IMG/VR virus record: IMGVR_UViG_3300045303_000036
Location: 1-42,018 of that record
Source of the DNA: a virus
Length of the DNA: 42,018 nucleotides
Direction: 5' to 3' (one strand)
The notes under the pieces were generated by a model. The model did no database searches and was not told the origin of the DNA. It was given only the letters and a program-made list of their open reading frames with translations. The position numbers and the translations under genes were made by a program. Shown here piece by piece: positions 21,873 to 29,717 of the stretch; within the stretch, counting starts at the first letter, position 1, and every line of letters starts with the position of its first letter.

Positions 21873-22607
21873 ATGAGCCGACTACTCGGCGCCGCGCTCG
21901 CGGCGTCACTTGCTACGTTTGCATTGGCACTGCCGGCGCAGGCGGATGCGATCAATAACCTCTCTATCATCGCGCTTCCTGCGGGAAACATAGTCCCGCA
22001 GAGCCAGTCAAACCCCTGCATCATTTGCGGCACGGAGGCCGCTCACCAACCGGGGACCTTCGGGTACAATAATTTCAGCAACCACGGGAACGATACCTCT
22101 TTCGCGACCTTCTCGACCAACATCATTGGTGGCGGGCCGCTCCTCGGCGACCTCCAGAGTAACGCCCTCACCTATTCCGGCTCCCTCCTTGAAAGCCTGC
22201 TTAGCGCCGGCTTCACCTTTGGCGTGGCGATCGACATCAACACCGCAAAGGGCGAGGAAACCCTTCAGTCGTTCCAGTTGATCGATCTTTCCAAGAATGC
22301 CGGCGAGCGTGTCATCTTTGACTTCACCGGACCATATGCCTTGCCCGACATCAACAACGGCAACGGCAAGGGTGACTATCTGCTCACCGGCTTCAACCTG
22401 TTGGCGGCTGGCGTCCAACCTGGTGACGCTCTTCTGTTCCGCGCCGTCTGGACCGGAGCCTCGGACGGTGCCGAGAGCTTCTACATCGTCCCGACCGGTC
22501 TCGCTGCGGTGCCGGTCCCCGGCGCCGTCTGGCTGTTTGGTTCCGGCATTGCCGGGCTTGGCATGCTGAAGCTGCGCCGCAGGAAGGCTCGAGCGGCAAC
22601 GGCGTAA
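21873..22607 (+). CDS. Secreted protein with PEP-CTERM/VPxPx-type C-terminal sorting signal, 244 aa
   Basis: Residues 1-24 are a Sec signal peptide (MSRLLGAALAASLATFALAL, cleavage after PAQA). The mature part is Asn/Gly/Thr-rich beta structure with a Cys pair (NPCIICGTE). The last 32 residues form a tripartite tail: VPVPGAVWLF, a hydrophobic helix (SGIAGLGML) and an Arg/Lys cluster (KLRRRKAR). This is the layout of PEP-CTERM/VPLPA-CTERM sorting signals, processed by a host exosortase and linked to exopolysaccharide-producing Gram-negatives. It has an AGAGGA ribosome site and its own hairpin after the stop. Beside integrase, it looks like a lysogenic-conversion cargo gene. Confidence 0.75.
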   Translation: MSRLLGAALAASLATFALALPAQADAINNLSIIALPAGNIVPQSQSNPCIICGTEAAHQPGTFGYNNFSNHGNDTSFATFSTNIIGGGPLLGDLQSNALTYSGSLLESLLSAGFTFGVAIDINTAKGEETLQSFQLIDLSKNAGERVIFDFTGPYALPDINNGNGKGDYLLTGFNLLAAGVQPGDALLFRAVWTGASDGAESFYIVPTGLAAVPVPGAVWLFGSGIAGLGMLKLRRRKARAATA

Positions 22608-22618
22608 CACTCACACAC

Positions 22619-22655
22619 GAACGCCGCCTGACTCGGGGAGAGGGCGGCGGCGTTC
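22619..22655 (+). terminator. Hairpin terminator after the secreted-protein gene
   Basis: Perfect 10-base stem GAACGCCGCC / GGCGGCGTTC (22619-22628 with 22646-22655), 17-base loop, followed by ATTCAAC with no long T run. Very stable but imperfect as an intrinsic terminator. It ends the cargo gene unit. A rare GANTC site (22630-22634) lies in the loop. Confidence 0.6.
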
Positions 22656-22687
22656 ATTCAACGACCAAGCACAGGACATATAAGGCC

Positions 22688-23101
22688 ATGAACTATCGCA
22701 GTCAAATGCTGATCCTTGTTGCCGGGTTCACGCTGACGATCGCGTTTCTCGGCGCCGCCTACACGCAGTCCCCACCGCCGCTGCCACCAAAATTTCAGGA
22801 CCGGGTTCCTGCCGTCCCAAACCTGGCGACCATCGACATAGTGCAAGAGGGCCAGCCACGGCCGCTGTCGTTTCAGGATCGCTGGGCTGGTGTGGCGACG
22901 CTGGCCGCAACGGCGGAGCGGATCAAGGCGCTAAACAAGCCGCGGGCGGTGCAAGTGCAAACGATCGAGCCCGATCCGCTGATGTCGGTGTTGTCGGAGC
23001 CGCCGCCCGGACGCAAAGCCGCGGTTGTCCCAGGCGACATCTGCGTCAAGCATGGGATGCACAAGTTCTGGTACGGCAGCACCTGGCGGTGCCGGAAATG
23101 A
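22688..23101 (+). CDS. Membrane-anchored or secreted protein, 137 aa
   Basis: The N-terminal hydrophobic helix (MLILVAGFTLTIAFLGAAY) is followed by a Pro-rich stretch (TQSPPPLPPKFQDRVPAVPN), giving a signal anchor with an extracytoplasmic domain. A Cys pair (Cys119, Cys135) near the C-terminus suggests a disulphide. ATAAGG precedes ATG 22688. It begins after the hairpin of the cargo gene and overlaps the next gene as ATGA. Unknown function; it could act in superinfection exclusion or lysis, but nothing in the sequence fixes this. Confidence 0.6.
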   Translation: MNYRSQMLILVAGFTLTIAFLGAAYTQSPPPLPPKFQDRVPAVPNLATIDIVQEGQPRPLSFQDRWAGVATLAATAERIKALNKPRAVQVQTIEPDPLMSVLSEPPPGRKAAVVPGDICVKHGMHKFWYGSTWRCRK

Positions 23102-23328
23102 CGGAAGACATCATTGACCGGCTGCGCGCATCCGCTGACACGCGAGACTGGACCGGCAGTGCAACCGCTGACTTGCAACGCACGGCCGCCGACGAGATCG
23201 AACGACTGCGCAAGCAGACGCTGCTCGCTCCCAGCATCTCATGGGACGGCTTCCTTGTGTCTGGAATGCAGGAAAGCATTGACGAGGTCTGCCGACTTAT
23301 CGATCTGGAAAGGAGGGGCCACAAATGA
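23098..23328 (+). CDS. Small helical protein, 76 aa
   Basis: ATGA-coupled at both ends. The core DIIDRLRASADTRDW...AADEIERLRKQ shares the 'DEIERLR' helix with the leftward gene at 13063-13296, so the two may be distant relatives. Function unknown. Confidence 0.55.
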   Translation: MTEDIIDRLRASADTRDWTGSATADLQRTAADEIERLRKQTLLAPSISWDGFLVSGMQESIDEVCRLIDLERRGHK

Positions 23329-23756
23329 CCCGACTGCTCGACCTGGACACCAAGCTAACCATCCTGGCGAACAACCCGTGCGCCTGCGAGGTCTGCCGGC
23401 AGGCCGCCGCCCTCGCCAAGCATGAACTGGCGGAGGTGTCGCCCAGCGGCAGAGTGCTGCTCGAGTTGCCCATCGGCACGCCAGAGTTTGCCGCCGCGGA
23501 GCAGAAATTCCACGCCGACGAAACCGCCCGCCTGCAGGCCGTCTACGATCTGATCGACCGCGGCCGGTGCCTGCTAACGCCGCTGCCGGCGCCAGTGCTC
23601 GACACCATGACGCCGATCCCAGATCTGCCGGCGCCAGAAGAATGGCGCGATCGGATCGAACGCTACCGCAAGCACGCCATGAAGCCGCGGCTGCGGAAGG
23701 ACAGCGCCGAGCCGATCGAGCACCCGCGCATACCGGGCAGCTTCGTCTTCAAGTGA
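23325..23756 (+). CDS. Hypothetical protein, 143 aa
   Basis: Last rightward gene, ATGA-coupled to the previous one and ending five bases from the convergent 23762 stop. Contains a Cys-rich start (NNPCACEVCRQA) that could bind metal, a central helix (EFAAAEQKFHADETARLQAV), and Pro-rich and basic ends. Not recognised. The convergent ends leave no room for a separate terminator between the units. Confidence 0.55.
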   Translation: MTRLLDLDTKLTILANNPCACEVCRQAAALAKHELAEVSPSGRVLLELPIGTPEFAAAEQKFHADETARLQAVYDLIDRGRCLLTPLPAPVLDTMTPIPDLPAPEEWRDRIERYRKHAMKPRLRKDSAEPIEHPRIPGSFVFK

Positions 23757-23761
23757 TGCGG

Positions 23762-23854
23762 TCATAGAGAAGAGACGATCAACGAAAGCAGCAGGCAGAA
23801 TATGCCAATGATGCCGACTGCGATGACGCAAATGGCAAGATCACGCAGCGTCAT
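23762..23854 (-). CDS. 30-residue single-span membrane peptide
   Basis: ATG 23854 overlaps the stop of the preceding gene as ATGA. The peptide is MTLRDLAICVIAVGIIGIFC followed by LLLSLIVSSL, which is one long transmembrane helix with a short basic N-terminus. Its end-of-cassette position next to holin-like and lipoprotein genes suggests a lysis accessory (antiholin or pinholin-like), but this is inference. It is short enough that automated calling would usually miss it. Confidence 0.55.
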   Translation of the reverse strand: MTLRDLAICVIAVGIIGIFCLLLSLIVSSL

Positions 23855-24045
23855 GGCCGGTTGGCGTCGGGATCGATCTCGTCCTCTTCGTCGCTGCCCA
23901 GCAATACCCCCACGCCATTGATGGTGATGGCGAGATCCACGCCATCCGGCACTGTCAGCGCCACCTCGATACGCGGCGTCAGCGGCTTGACGATGCTGTC
24001 GCTGTCGTCGGGCATGTGGAAAACGTCCTGTTCCGGCTTGGCCAT
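23851..24045 (-). CDS. Small acidic soluble protein in the lysis block, 64 aa
   Basis: Start 24045 lies one base after the lipoprotein stop and has GGGGGAG upstream. Beta-rich (PRIEVALTVPDGVDLAITIN) with an acidic tail (DEEDEIDPD). No membrane segment. Unknown function; its place between a lipoprotein and a membrane peptide suggests that it belongs to the lysis group. Confidence 0.5.
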   Translation of the reverse strand: MAKPEQDVFHMPDDSDSIVKPLTPRIEVALTVPDGVDLAITINGVGVLLGSDEEDEIDPDANRP

Positions 24046-24046
24046 G

Positions 24047-24262
24047 TCATCTCCCCCTGATCGTGCAGCGTTCCATCTGGATAATTGTTCTTGCCAGTGC
24101 TCGGCACGCGGTTTCGGCATTGATGGCGTCTATTTCGTATCGGCTGTAGTAGGCGGGCCGCTCGGTCACTGCCGTCACGATACAGCCGGATAGCAAAATG
24201 GCAATTACAATGGCGATGACGCCAAGGCACGCGGCGTAGAGCCAATAGTTGCGCCCCATCAC
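24047..24262 (-). CDS. Lipoprotein, spanin-like, 71 aa
   Basis: The signal sequence (WLYAACLGVIAIVIAILLSG) ends in a lipobox LSGC with Cys27 as the lipid-attachment residue. The 44-residue mature part is short and charged. A small lipoprotein after a holin-like gene fits an outer-membrane spanin (Rz1-like) or, if the hydrophobic segment is retained, a unimolecular spanin. No separate Rz-like inner-membrane partner is obvious. ATGA overlap with the holin gene. Confidence 0.6.
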   Translation of the reverse strand: MMGRNYWLYAACLGVIAIVIAILLSGCIVTAVTERPAYYSRYEIDAINAETACRALARTIIQMERCTIRGR

Positions 24263-24462
24263 ATCCTCATTGGCGCCACCACGCCCAGCAGCCCGGCGAT
24301 GATATAGACCACCACCAGCACCACGATGACGGTGATCAGCACATTGATGATGGTGGCAAACGGTGCCGGCAGCGGCACCAACGGCAGCAACGCCTGGATC
24401 GCCCAGAGGATCACACCCAGGACGATCAGCATCAGCACAACGCTTATCAAAGTTGAGATCAT
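24259..24462 (-). CDS. Holin-like protein with two membrane spans, 67 aa
   Basis: Start 24462 (MISTLISVVLML) overlaps the previous stop as ATGA; a longer frame from 24483 is not preferred. Two hydrophobic helices (ISVVLMLIVLGVILWAIQ and INVLITVIVVLVVVYIIAG) are separated by a Pro-rich turn (LLPLVPLPAP). This resembles a small Thivi_2564-type membrane family (recalled name) and suits a phage holin, which would open the inner membrane at lysis. Confidence 0.65.
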   Translation of the reverse strand: MISTLISVVLMLIVLGVILWAIQALLPLVPLPAPFATIINVLITVIVVLVVVYIIAGLLGVVAPMRM

Positions 24463-24668
24463 GGCGGTGTCCTCGGTTTGCATGCTTGGATGAGTTGCGC
24501 GATCAGCTCGGCGTTTTGTTTGTCGCGCCCGCTGGCGTTGGTCGCCACGTCCGACATCAGCATCGTGACAAAAACCAGAAACGCTACGTTGACCATCAAC
24601 AGCGCAATGGCGATCGGCTGGCCGCTCATCGAGGCAAGTGCGACCTTGAGGGCTTCGCCGATCGGCAT
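24459..24668 (-). CDS. Small membrane protein of the lysis cassette, 69 aa
   Basis: One transmembrane helix (IAIALLMVNVAFLVFVTMLM, about 19-38) followed by a short polar C-terminal region with a helix (KQNAELIAQLIQ). First gene of the lysis group, 11 bases after the LamG-like fibre. It could be a holin partner or inner-membrane spanin; the sequence does not decide. Confidence 0.55.
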   Translation of the reverse strand: MPIGEALKVALASMSGQPIAIALLMVNVAFLVFVTMLMSDVATNASGRDKQNAELIAQLIQACKPRTPP

Positions 24669-24679
24669 GGCGTCTCGCT

Positions 24680-26011
24680 TTAGAAATTAACCGCAGTCCA
24701 ATGGTTGCCGTTGGGGCTGCTGTCTATGCCAAGGTTTGCAGCAGATAGCTGGTTGTTGAAGGCAAGCCTGAAGCCATGCGGGCCATATGACCCTGCGTAA
24801 GCTTTCGGCGTCCATACGCCAGCTACATCCACACCGAAACTCGTTGCCGGTACTTCTGACCCATCAACGAAAATTATCTCTTTCATCCACACGTCGGGGT
24901 AATGTGCGGCCTGCCCCAGGTAGTGTGCTATTGGCGAGTTCAGGCCCGGATCGGTGCCAAGCATGGTGAATGGCGGGGGCAACAGGCCGTTATTGACACT
25001 GAGGTTCCAGGTTTTCGTTGCTGGAGTTGCCCCGGCAGTCGGACAGGACCAGATAATGTTGAGCCACAGCCCTACATTCGTGAATGTCATTGTAGACATT
25101 CCAAGTTCTGTCGTTCCGCCCGTTCCACTAAACCATCCAATTTGGTTAAGGGAATTAAACCCGACATGCATTTCGTTGCCAGCTATCTTGACGCCAAACA
25201 ATGCCTGATGCGTTGCCAGACTGTTGCGCCTGACCCACATGGATATCGTCCATGGCAAGCTGCTTGTGCCGACAAAAGTCCTGGTCATGTACTGGCTGCT
25301 GGCGCGCAAAAACCGCAGCTCGGATGTCTGTAATGTGCCTGCGCTAAGAACAGCGGCAATAGCCGTATCGACATATTGCTTAGTGGCCGGGTGCAACGCG
25401 GCGGATGGATCGGCGTTAAGAGTTAGATAGCCGGTCATCACGCCATCGGCGCCACCGGCTTTTCCAACTTTCTTGGTGTCTAGTTCTTGAATTGCCTCGG
25501 CAATGGTGTCGGACGTTATGCCTCCGCTAGGAGGAAACGGCAGCGTTGCTGCACCGACTACTGTCCACGCGCCCCACACATTGGTTTTTTTCTCGCGCAC
25601 ATAGACAGTGCCTGGAACCGTTGTGTCGTTCGTGTCTCGCGCCGAGACCGTGACGTTGGCGTTCGTCGGCGGCGATGCCAGCGCCTCATTGATGTAGGCG
25701 ATGCCGGCAAACGCATGGCCGTCTACCGGCCCGCCAGTGGCTGAACCGGCGGAGCGGAACGAGCCCGGAAACCAAACATGCGTGTCGTAATTGGTGACGA
25801 GCTGCGCGGCTTTCTCGGCGCCAAGGGTGACCAGCGCCGCATCGGCAGTCGTTGCGCCAGTGCCGCCACGGTGGATCGGCCGCGGAGTATTGAGATCGTT
25901 GCCGACCAGATCGTCGAGGAAATTGTTGTAGGCCGCGCTCTCGATCGTCTCGTCGGGGACGCCGCGCGTTCCCAGCGGATATTGGTAGTTGCCTGAACCG
26001 TCCTGGGGCAT
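24680..26011 (-). CDS. Tail fibre with LamG-like receptor-binding domain, 443 aa
   Basis: PIHRGGTGATTADAAL (about 45-60) and MTGYLTLNADPSAALHPATK are typical tail-fibre repeats for trimeric shafts. From about residue 225 the sequence turns into a concanavalin-like/LamG domain (RASSQYMTRTF, WTISMWVRRNSLATHQALFG, NQIGWF, YPDVWMKEIIFVDG), a jelly-roll that often binds carbohydrate. Starts three bases after the previous gene's stop. Probably a receptor-binding protein distinct from the collagen-like and cadherin fibres. Confidence 0.75.
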   Translation of the reverse strand: MPQDGSGNYQYPLGTRGVPDETIESAAYNNFLDDLVGNDLNTPRPIHRGGTGATTADAALVTLGAEKAAQLVTNYDTHVWFPGSFRSAGSATGGPVDGHAFAGIAYINEALASPPTNANVTVSARDTNDTTVPGTVYVREKKTNVWGAWTVVGAATLPFPPSGGITSDTIAEAIQELDTKKVGKAGGADGVMTGYLTLNADPSAALHPATKQYVDTAIAAVLSAGTLQTSELRFLRASSQYMTRTFVGTSSLPWTISMWVRRNSLATHQALFGVKIAGNEMHVGFNSLNQIGWFSGTGGTTELGMSTMTFTNVGLWLNIIWSCPTAGATPATKTWNLSVNNGLLPPPFTMLGTDPGLNSPIAHYLGQAAHYPDVWMKEIIFVDGSEVPATSFGVDVAGVWTPKAYAGSYGPHGFRLAFNNQLSAANLGIDSSPNGNHWTAVNF

Positions 26012-26014
26012 GGG

Positions 26015-27628
26015 TCACCTGCCGTAGCTGGGATGCACTGTAATGCGCGTGCGTGGGTCTTCCTGCTCGCGCCGGATGATCGCGTCTGTGACAGCATTTC
26101 GACCGGCCAGCGTACCGGCGGTAGTCCCTGGCCCCTGGGTGGTGCCTGGGTTTAGAGCCTGCCGCCGAGCGAACTCAGGCGAATTGCTGCGGATGAGATC
26201 GTCTGCTTCGCCAACTGCGCGCTGCATCGCCCGGTTGCTTGTACTGCGCAACGCTCTACCGGCCAGGATGGGGGCGACAGTGCTCAGTATGGTGCTGGTT
26301 GGATCGCCGGTTGCATAAGCAGCACCGGCACCACCGGCACTACCCAGCACGGCTGGCGCAACCCAAGAGCCAATGCCGCCACCGCCGCCCAGCATGTTGC
26401 CGACGGTGCGGACGTTGTCCCAGGCGTCACCTCGCCGGGCGAGGTTCGTTAACGCTTCTCGCTCGGCACGCGGGAAACTTCGACCATCGGAGGCAAGGAT
26501 GCGGGCAACCCTGTTCCGCATATTGTTTTCGTAGTTGAGGCCGGAATGAGTTGCTGCCGTTCTGTTGGTAACGTCCTCCTCCGCATCACGCAGTATCTTA
26601 GAACGGATATTGGCGCCCGCGTTGCCGCGCGCCGCTTCAAATATCGCGTCAGCCGACTGCGCACCACGAACGGTGCCACTGCTAAGCTGATCAGCAGTCG
26701 GGTTAGCAGTGAAGTCATCCAGCATACGCTTGGCGACGCCTGACGCGGCAATGTCTGGATTCTTGGTAGACTTGTTGAAAGCCGCCCGGATGCTTTCGAT
26801 GTTGCCGGGAGAAAAGATGGCGTCTGAGCCGGTGCGGGCGGCTTCCCGTTCTGCCTTGGCGACCATATCAAGGCTTTTGAATGTGTTTTTTGCATTTCCT
26901 GAATGCCACCCTCCCGCGCCTAGTTCTTCCCTAATGGCGTCGGTAGCTGATCGAACTGCCGGTGCAGTACGATACACGTCGCCTGGGTTGCTGCGACCGA
27001 TAGCGTAGAGCGTGTCGGTGGCCTCGCCTAATTCACCCGGTGTAGGCACCGCTGCGTTTGAGCGTGGCGCTAAACTGGAACGTGGTGTTAGTGGCCCTAG
27101 AACGGAGCCAGCGGCACCGCCAATAGCAGCACCCTGCGCTACATTACCGGGCAGGCTTTCCAAGTCATAGGTGTGGCCGGCCGACTGTGCCGCGCCTTCT
27201 AAGGCTCCCTCGGCACCGTAGCCGGCGGCCCGTCCTGCAATGCCACGCAAGCCTGCCTTGGCGCCTCCGGCCAATGCCGCGGCACCCGCGCCGATAGCCC
27301 GCAGCGGCGTTGCCGCCATTGTCGCCAGGCCCCCGCCCACGTCGCCGCCAATGGTGGCCCAGGGGCTGCGGGCGCGTGCCTCCTTGGTTTTCTGGATGGC
27401 GCCAGGCTCCAGGCCGGTAGCTTCCAGAGCGCGGTCAGCCAAGCCAAAAGAGCCGGTATCGACGGCGGCGCGCACAACGTCGTCTGCGGTACTGCCGATA
27501 CCGCTGAGGACGCTGCCCCAACCACCCTTGGCTCCTGGCGCGGCAGAGGACGCCGCCTGCACTGGCGCAGGCCCGCCTCGGAGCTTGGTAAGCTCGCCGC
27601 TGAGATCGTCGTCAAATGCGCTGCCCAT
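26015..27628 (-). CDS. Internal virion protein, 537 aa
   Basis: Gly/Ala-rich with long glycine-zipper stretches (GAGAAALAGGAKAGLRGIAG, GAAIGGAAGSVLGPL, WVAPAVLGSAGGAGAA) that suit membrane insertion, framed by helical segments. This composition is common in podovirus ejection proteins that form a trans-envelope channel. It starts on the overlapping TAATG after the transglycosylase gene, so the two are co-produced. The role is inferred from composition and place. Confidence 0.6.
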   Translation of the reverse strand: MGSAFDDDLSGELTKLRGGPAPVQAASSAAPGAKGGWGSVLSGIGSTADDVVRAAVDTGSFGLADRALEATGLEPGAIQKTKEARARSPWATIGGDVGGGLATMAATPLRAIGAGAAALAGGAKAGLRGIAGRAAGYGAEGALEGAAQSAGHTYDLESLPGNVAQGAAIGGAAGSVLGPLTPRSSLAPRSNAAVPTPGELGEATDTLYAIGRSNPGDVYRTAPAVRSATDAIREELGAGGWHSGNAKNTFKSLDMVAKAEREAARTGSDAIFSPGNIESIRAAFNKSTKNPDIAASGVAKRMLDDFTANPTADQLSSGTVRGAQSADAIFEAARGNAGANIRSKILRDAEEDVTNRTAATHSGLNYENNMRNRVARILASDGRSFPRAEREALTNLARRGDAWDNVRTVGNMLGGGGGIGSWVAPAVLGSAGGAGAAYATGDPTSTILSTVAPILAGRALRSTSNRAMQRAVGEADDLIRSNSPEFARRQALNPGTTQGPGTTAGTLAGRNAVTDAIIRREQEDPRTRITVHPSYGR

Positions 27629-29709
27629 TATCCGCCCCGACGCTGTCGGCGCTTGAACCGCTCGATCTCAAGTGCCGACGAGCCTTCGCCATAGGTGTCG
27701 TCGTATTTCGCCCGCAGCGCCTTGTCGTCCCTGTTCGCCAGCATGGCGTCTGTTGCTGCCGGCGGAGCCGTTCGTGGATGAGCAATATCGAACTGTCGCT
27801 CGGCTCTTGTGCCGCCAAGGTAGTAGTCTTTCTTGTCCTCATACTCGTTGATCAGTTTGGCGTTGCCCTCGCTCGACTTGTGCAACAACGCCATGAACGA
27901 CTTTGGCTCCATAGCCGGGTCGGCACCAGAAAGTTGTCGCGCCAGCGCAGTGTCGGTGTTGGACGTGGCGCCAGTCGGGTTGATCTGCGACAGGCTTTCC
28001 CGAATGCGCGAGCCACCCAGCGCACGCATAATTTCAGTGTTGGCTGCCTGCTCGCTGGCGTATCCATTGTTAAACGCGAACGAAGCAAGCTTTGCTGCAT
28101 TGATCCTGAGGCCGGACCCCCACCCCATGATAACGCCGTCATTGACTGCCTTGAGGATCGTGCGGTTATCATCCCGAACTTTTCCGGCCACTTCAGCCAG
28201 GGTTTGCTCCTTTCCAAGGTTGTCAAAGAACTTCTGCGGATCTTGCCCGCCAAGCCGCTGCACCAGGACGCGCTTCTCGGCTGCGTCCTCAGTTTCGCCG
28301 CGCAGTTTCGCGGTCTGTAGGTTCTTGTCCTCCTCCTCTAGCTTAAACTTCTCCTGTATCTGTTGACGGCCATGCCATACGGTCCATTGCTTCGTGTAGG
28401 CATCGTTGGCGCGCTTCTCCAGTTCCTGATACGCCGCCTGCGCCTGCGCCTGTATCTGCGGGCTATAGCTCGGATCAAGCGCGATCCGGCGAGCGTTTTG
28501 CATCTGCTGTTTTATTTGCGGGTTGCCCTCGAGGAACGTCTGCAGTTTCGGTTCCGGGCCTGGGTCGACCGGCTGTGCCGACTGCTCTGGCGCCTTGGGG
28601 ACCGACTGCGGTGTGACGGTTGGCGTTCCGGGCGGCAGCGCAGGCTGAGCCTGCGGAATTGGCGCAGGCCCCTGCGCCACTTGCTGCGGCGGAACCACTC
28701 CATTCTGCGCCGCCACTGAGGCGGCAATGCTGTCTCGCGACACGGGTGGTGCGGCCGGCGCCGGAAACGTGCTGTCGGATGGGCCACGCAGCCCCAGGCC
28801 GGGCGACTGCGGGTTTGTCAGGTTGGCGAGCATGCCTGCGCCAAGGCCTTCCGCACCTTCTGCTGCGGCGCCTTCCGGCGCATACGCCATTGCTCCGGCA
28901 GCTTCCGGCGACATTTCTGGCGCCGCAGCAAACGCATTAGGTTGCTTGGCGGCAGACGCCACAACCTGCTCGCGCGACACCAGCGGAATGTTGAACCGCC
29001 TGGAATATTCAGCGACGTGCGTGCCTAGCGTGTCCTTGCGGTTGGGATCGTTCATGCCCTTCTCGCCGGCAAACCATGCCCTGGCTGCCCCGTCCGGGCC
29101 GTACTTGGCGAGATATTTGCCGCCCATGCCGGTCGCGACCGTCTCCTGCGCATCCTTGTCGGCCAGAAATTCTTCTGGCGTCATCTCTCGGCCAACGAAC
29201 TGCTTGGTCCACTTCGGGACATTCTCGCCCATCACCTGGTACTTGCCGTAGGCGCGATCACCGCGGCGAGACAACTCACCCAGTGCGCTGTACGGATCTC
29301 TTTGCCCGCCGCTCTCATTGCGAGCGACACGCTGCTTCCACTCCTCGATCGGCATGCTTGGCTGCGCGTCCGCCGTCGCCACGGCCGGCTGCGCAACCTC
29401 CTCCGGTGCCGCTTCCGAAACACGCCCGGGAGCCGCCGCTACCGGCGGAGCCCCGCCCATCAACAGACTTGTCGCCGCGGTGTCGCGGCCTTGCTGCGCC
29501 CTCTCGGCCCGCTCGAGGCCGCTGTTCATGTAGCCTTCGCCGAGCCCCTCCCCCAACGCCGTCAGGCCCTCGCCGATCGTCTTTGGATACGGCCTGTTGC
29601 GGGTGGCGAGCGCAATGGCAATGCGGCGCCGCGCCTCGAGCTGCGGATAGCTGAGCGCGCCCGTCCTGGGGTCGTTGGAAAAAATGGTGGAATATGCCTC
29701 GTCAGCCAT
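27628..29709 (-). CDS. Internal virion protein with lytic transglycosylase domain, 693 aa
   Basis: Residues about 120-225 form an SLT-type domain: EEWKQRVARNESGGQRDPYS with Glu132 as the expected catalytic acid, DRAYGKYQVMGENVPKW and ARAWFAGEKGM. It would cut peptidoglycan locally during DNA ejection. The central third is Pro/Ala-rich, probably disordered. The C-terminal part is helical with coiled-coil segments (EKFKLEEEDKNLQTAK, AAKRVLVQRL). It is the only peptidoglycan hydrolase in the window. Eight bases separate it from the previous gene; it overlaps the next by one base. Confidence 0.75.
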   Translation of the reverse strand: MADEAYSTIFSNDPRTGALSYPQLEARRRIAIALATRNRPYPKTIGEGLTALGEGLGEGYMNSGLERAERAQQGRDTAATSLLMGGAPPVAAAPGRVSEAAPEEVAQPAVATADAQPSMPIEEWKQRVARNESGGQRDPYSALGELSRRGDRAYGKYQVMGENVPKWTKQFVGREMTPEEFLADKDAQETVATGMGGKYLAKYGPDGAARAWFAGEKGMNDPNRKDTLGTHVAEYSRRFNIPLVSREQVVASAAKQPNAFAAAPEMSPEAAGAMAYAPEGAAAEGAEGLGAGMLANLTNPQSPGLGLRGPSDSTFPAPAAPPVSRDSIAASVAAQNGVVPPQQVAQGPAPIPQAQPALPPGTPTVTPQSVPKAPEQSAQPVDPGPEPKLQTFLEGNPQIKQQMQNARRIALDPSYSPQIQAQAQAAYQELEKRANDAYTKQWTVWHGRQQIQEKFKLEEEDKNLQTAKLRGETEDAAEKRVLVQRLGGQDPQKFFDNLGKEQTLAEVAGKVRDDNRTILKAVNDGVIMGWGSGLRINAAKLASFAFNNGYASEQAANTEIMRALGGSRIRESLSQINPTGATSNTDTALARQLSGADPAMEPKSFMALLHKSSEGNAKLINEYEDKKDYYLGGTRAERQFDIAHPRTAPPAATDAMLANRDDKALRAKYDDTYGEGSSALEIERFKRRQRRGG

Positions 29710-29717
29710 TTCGCACC

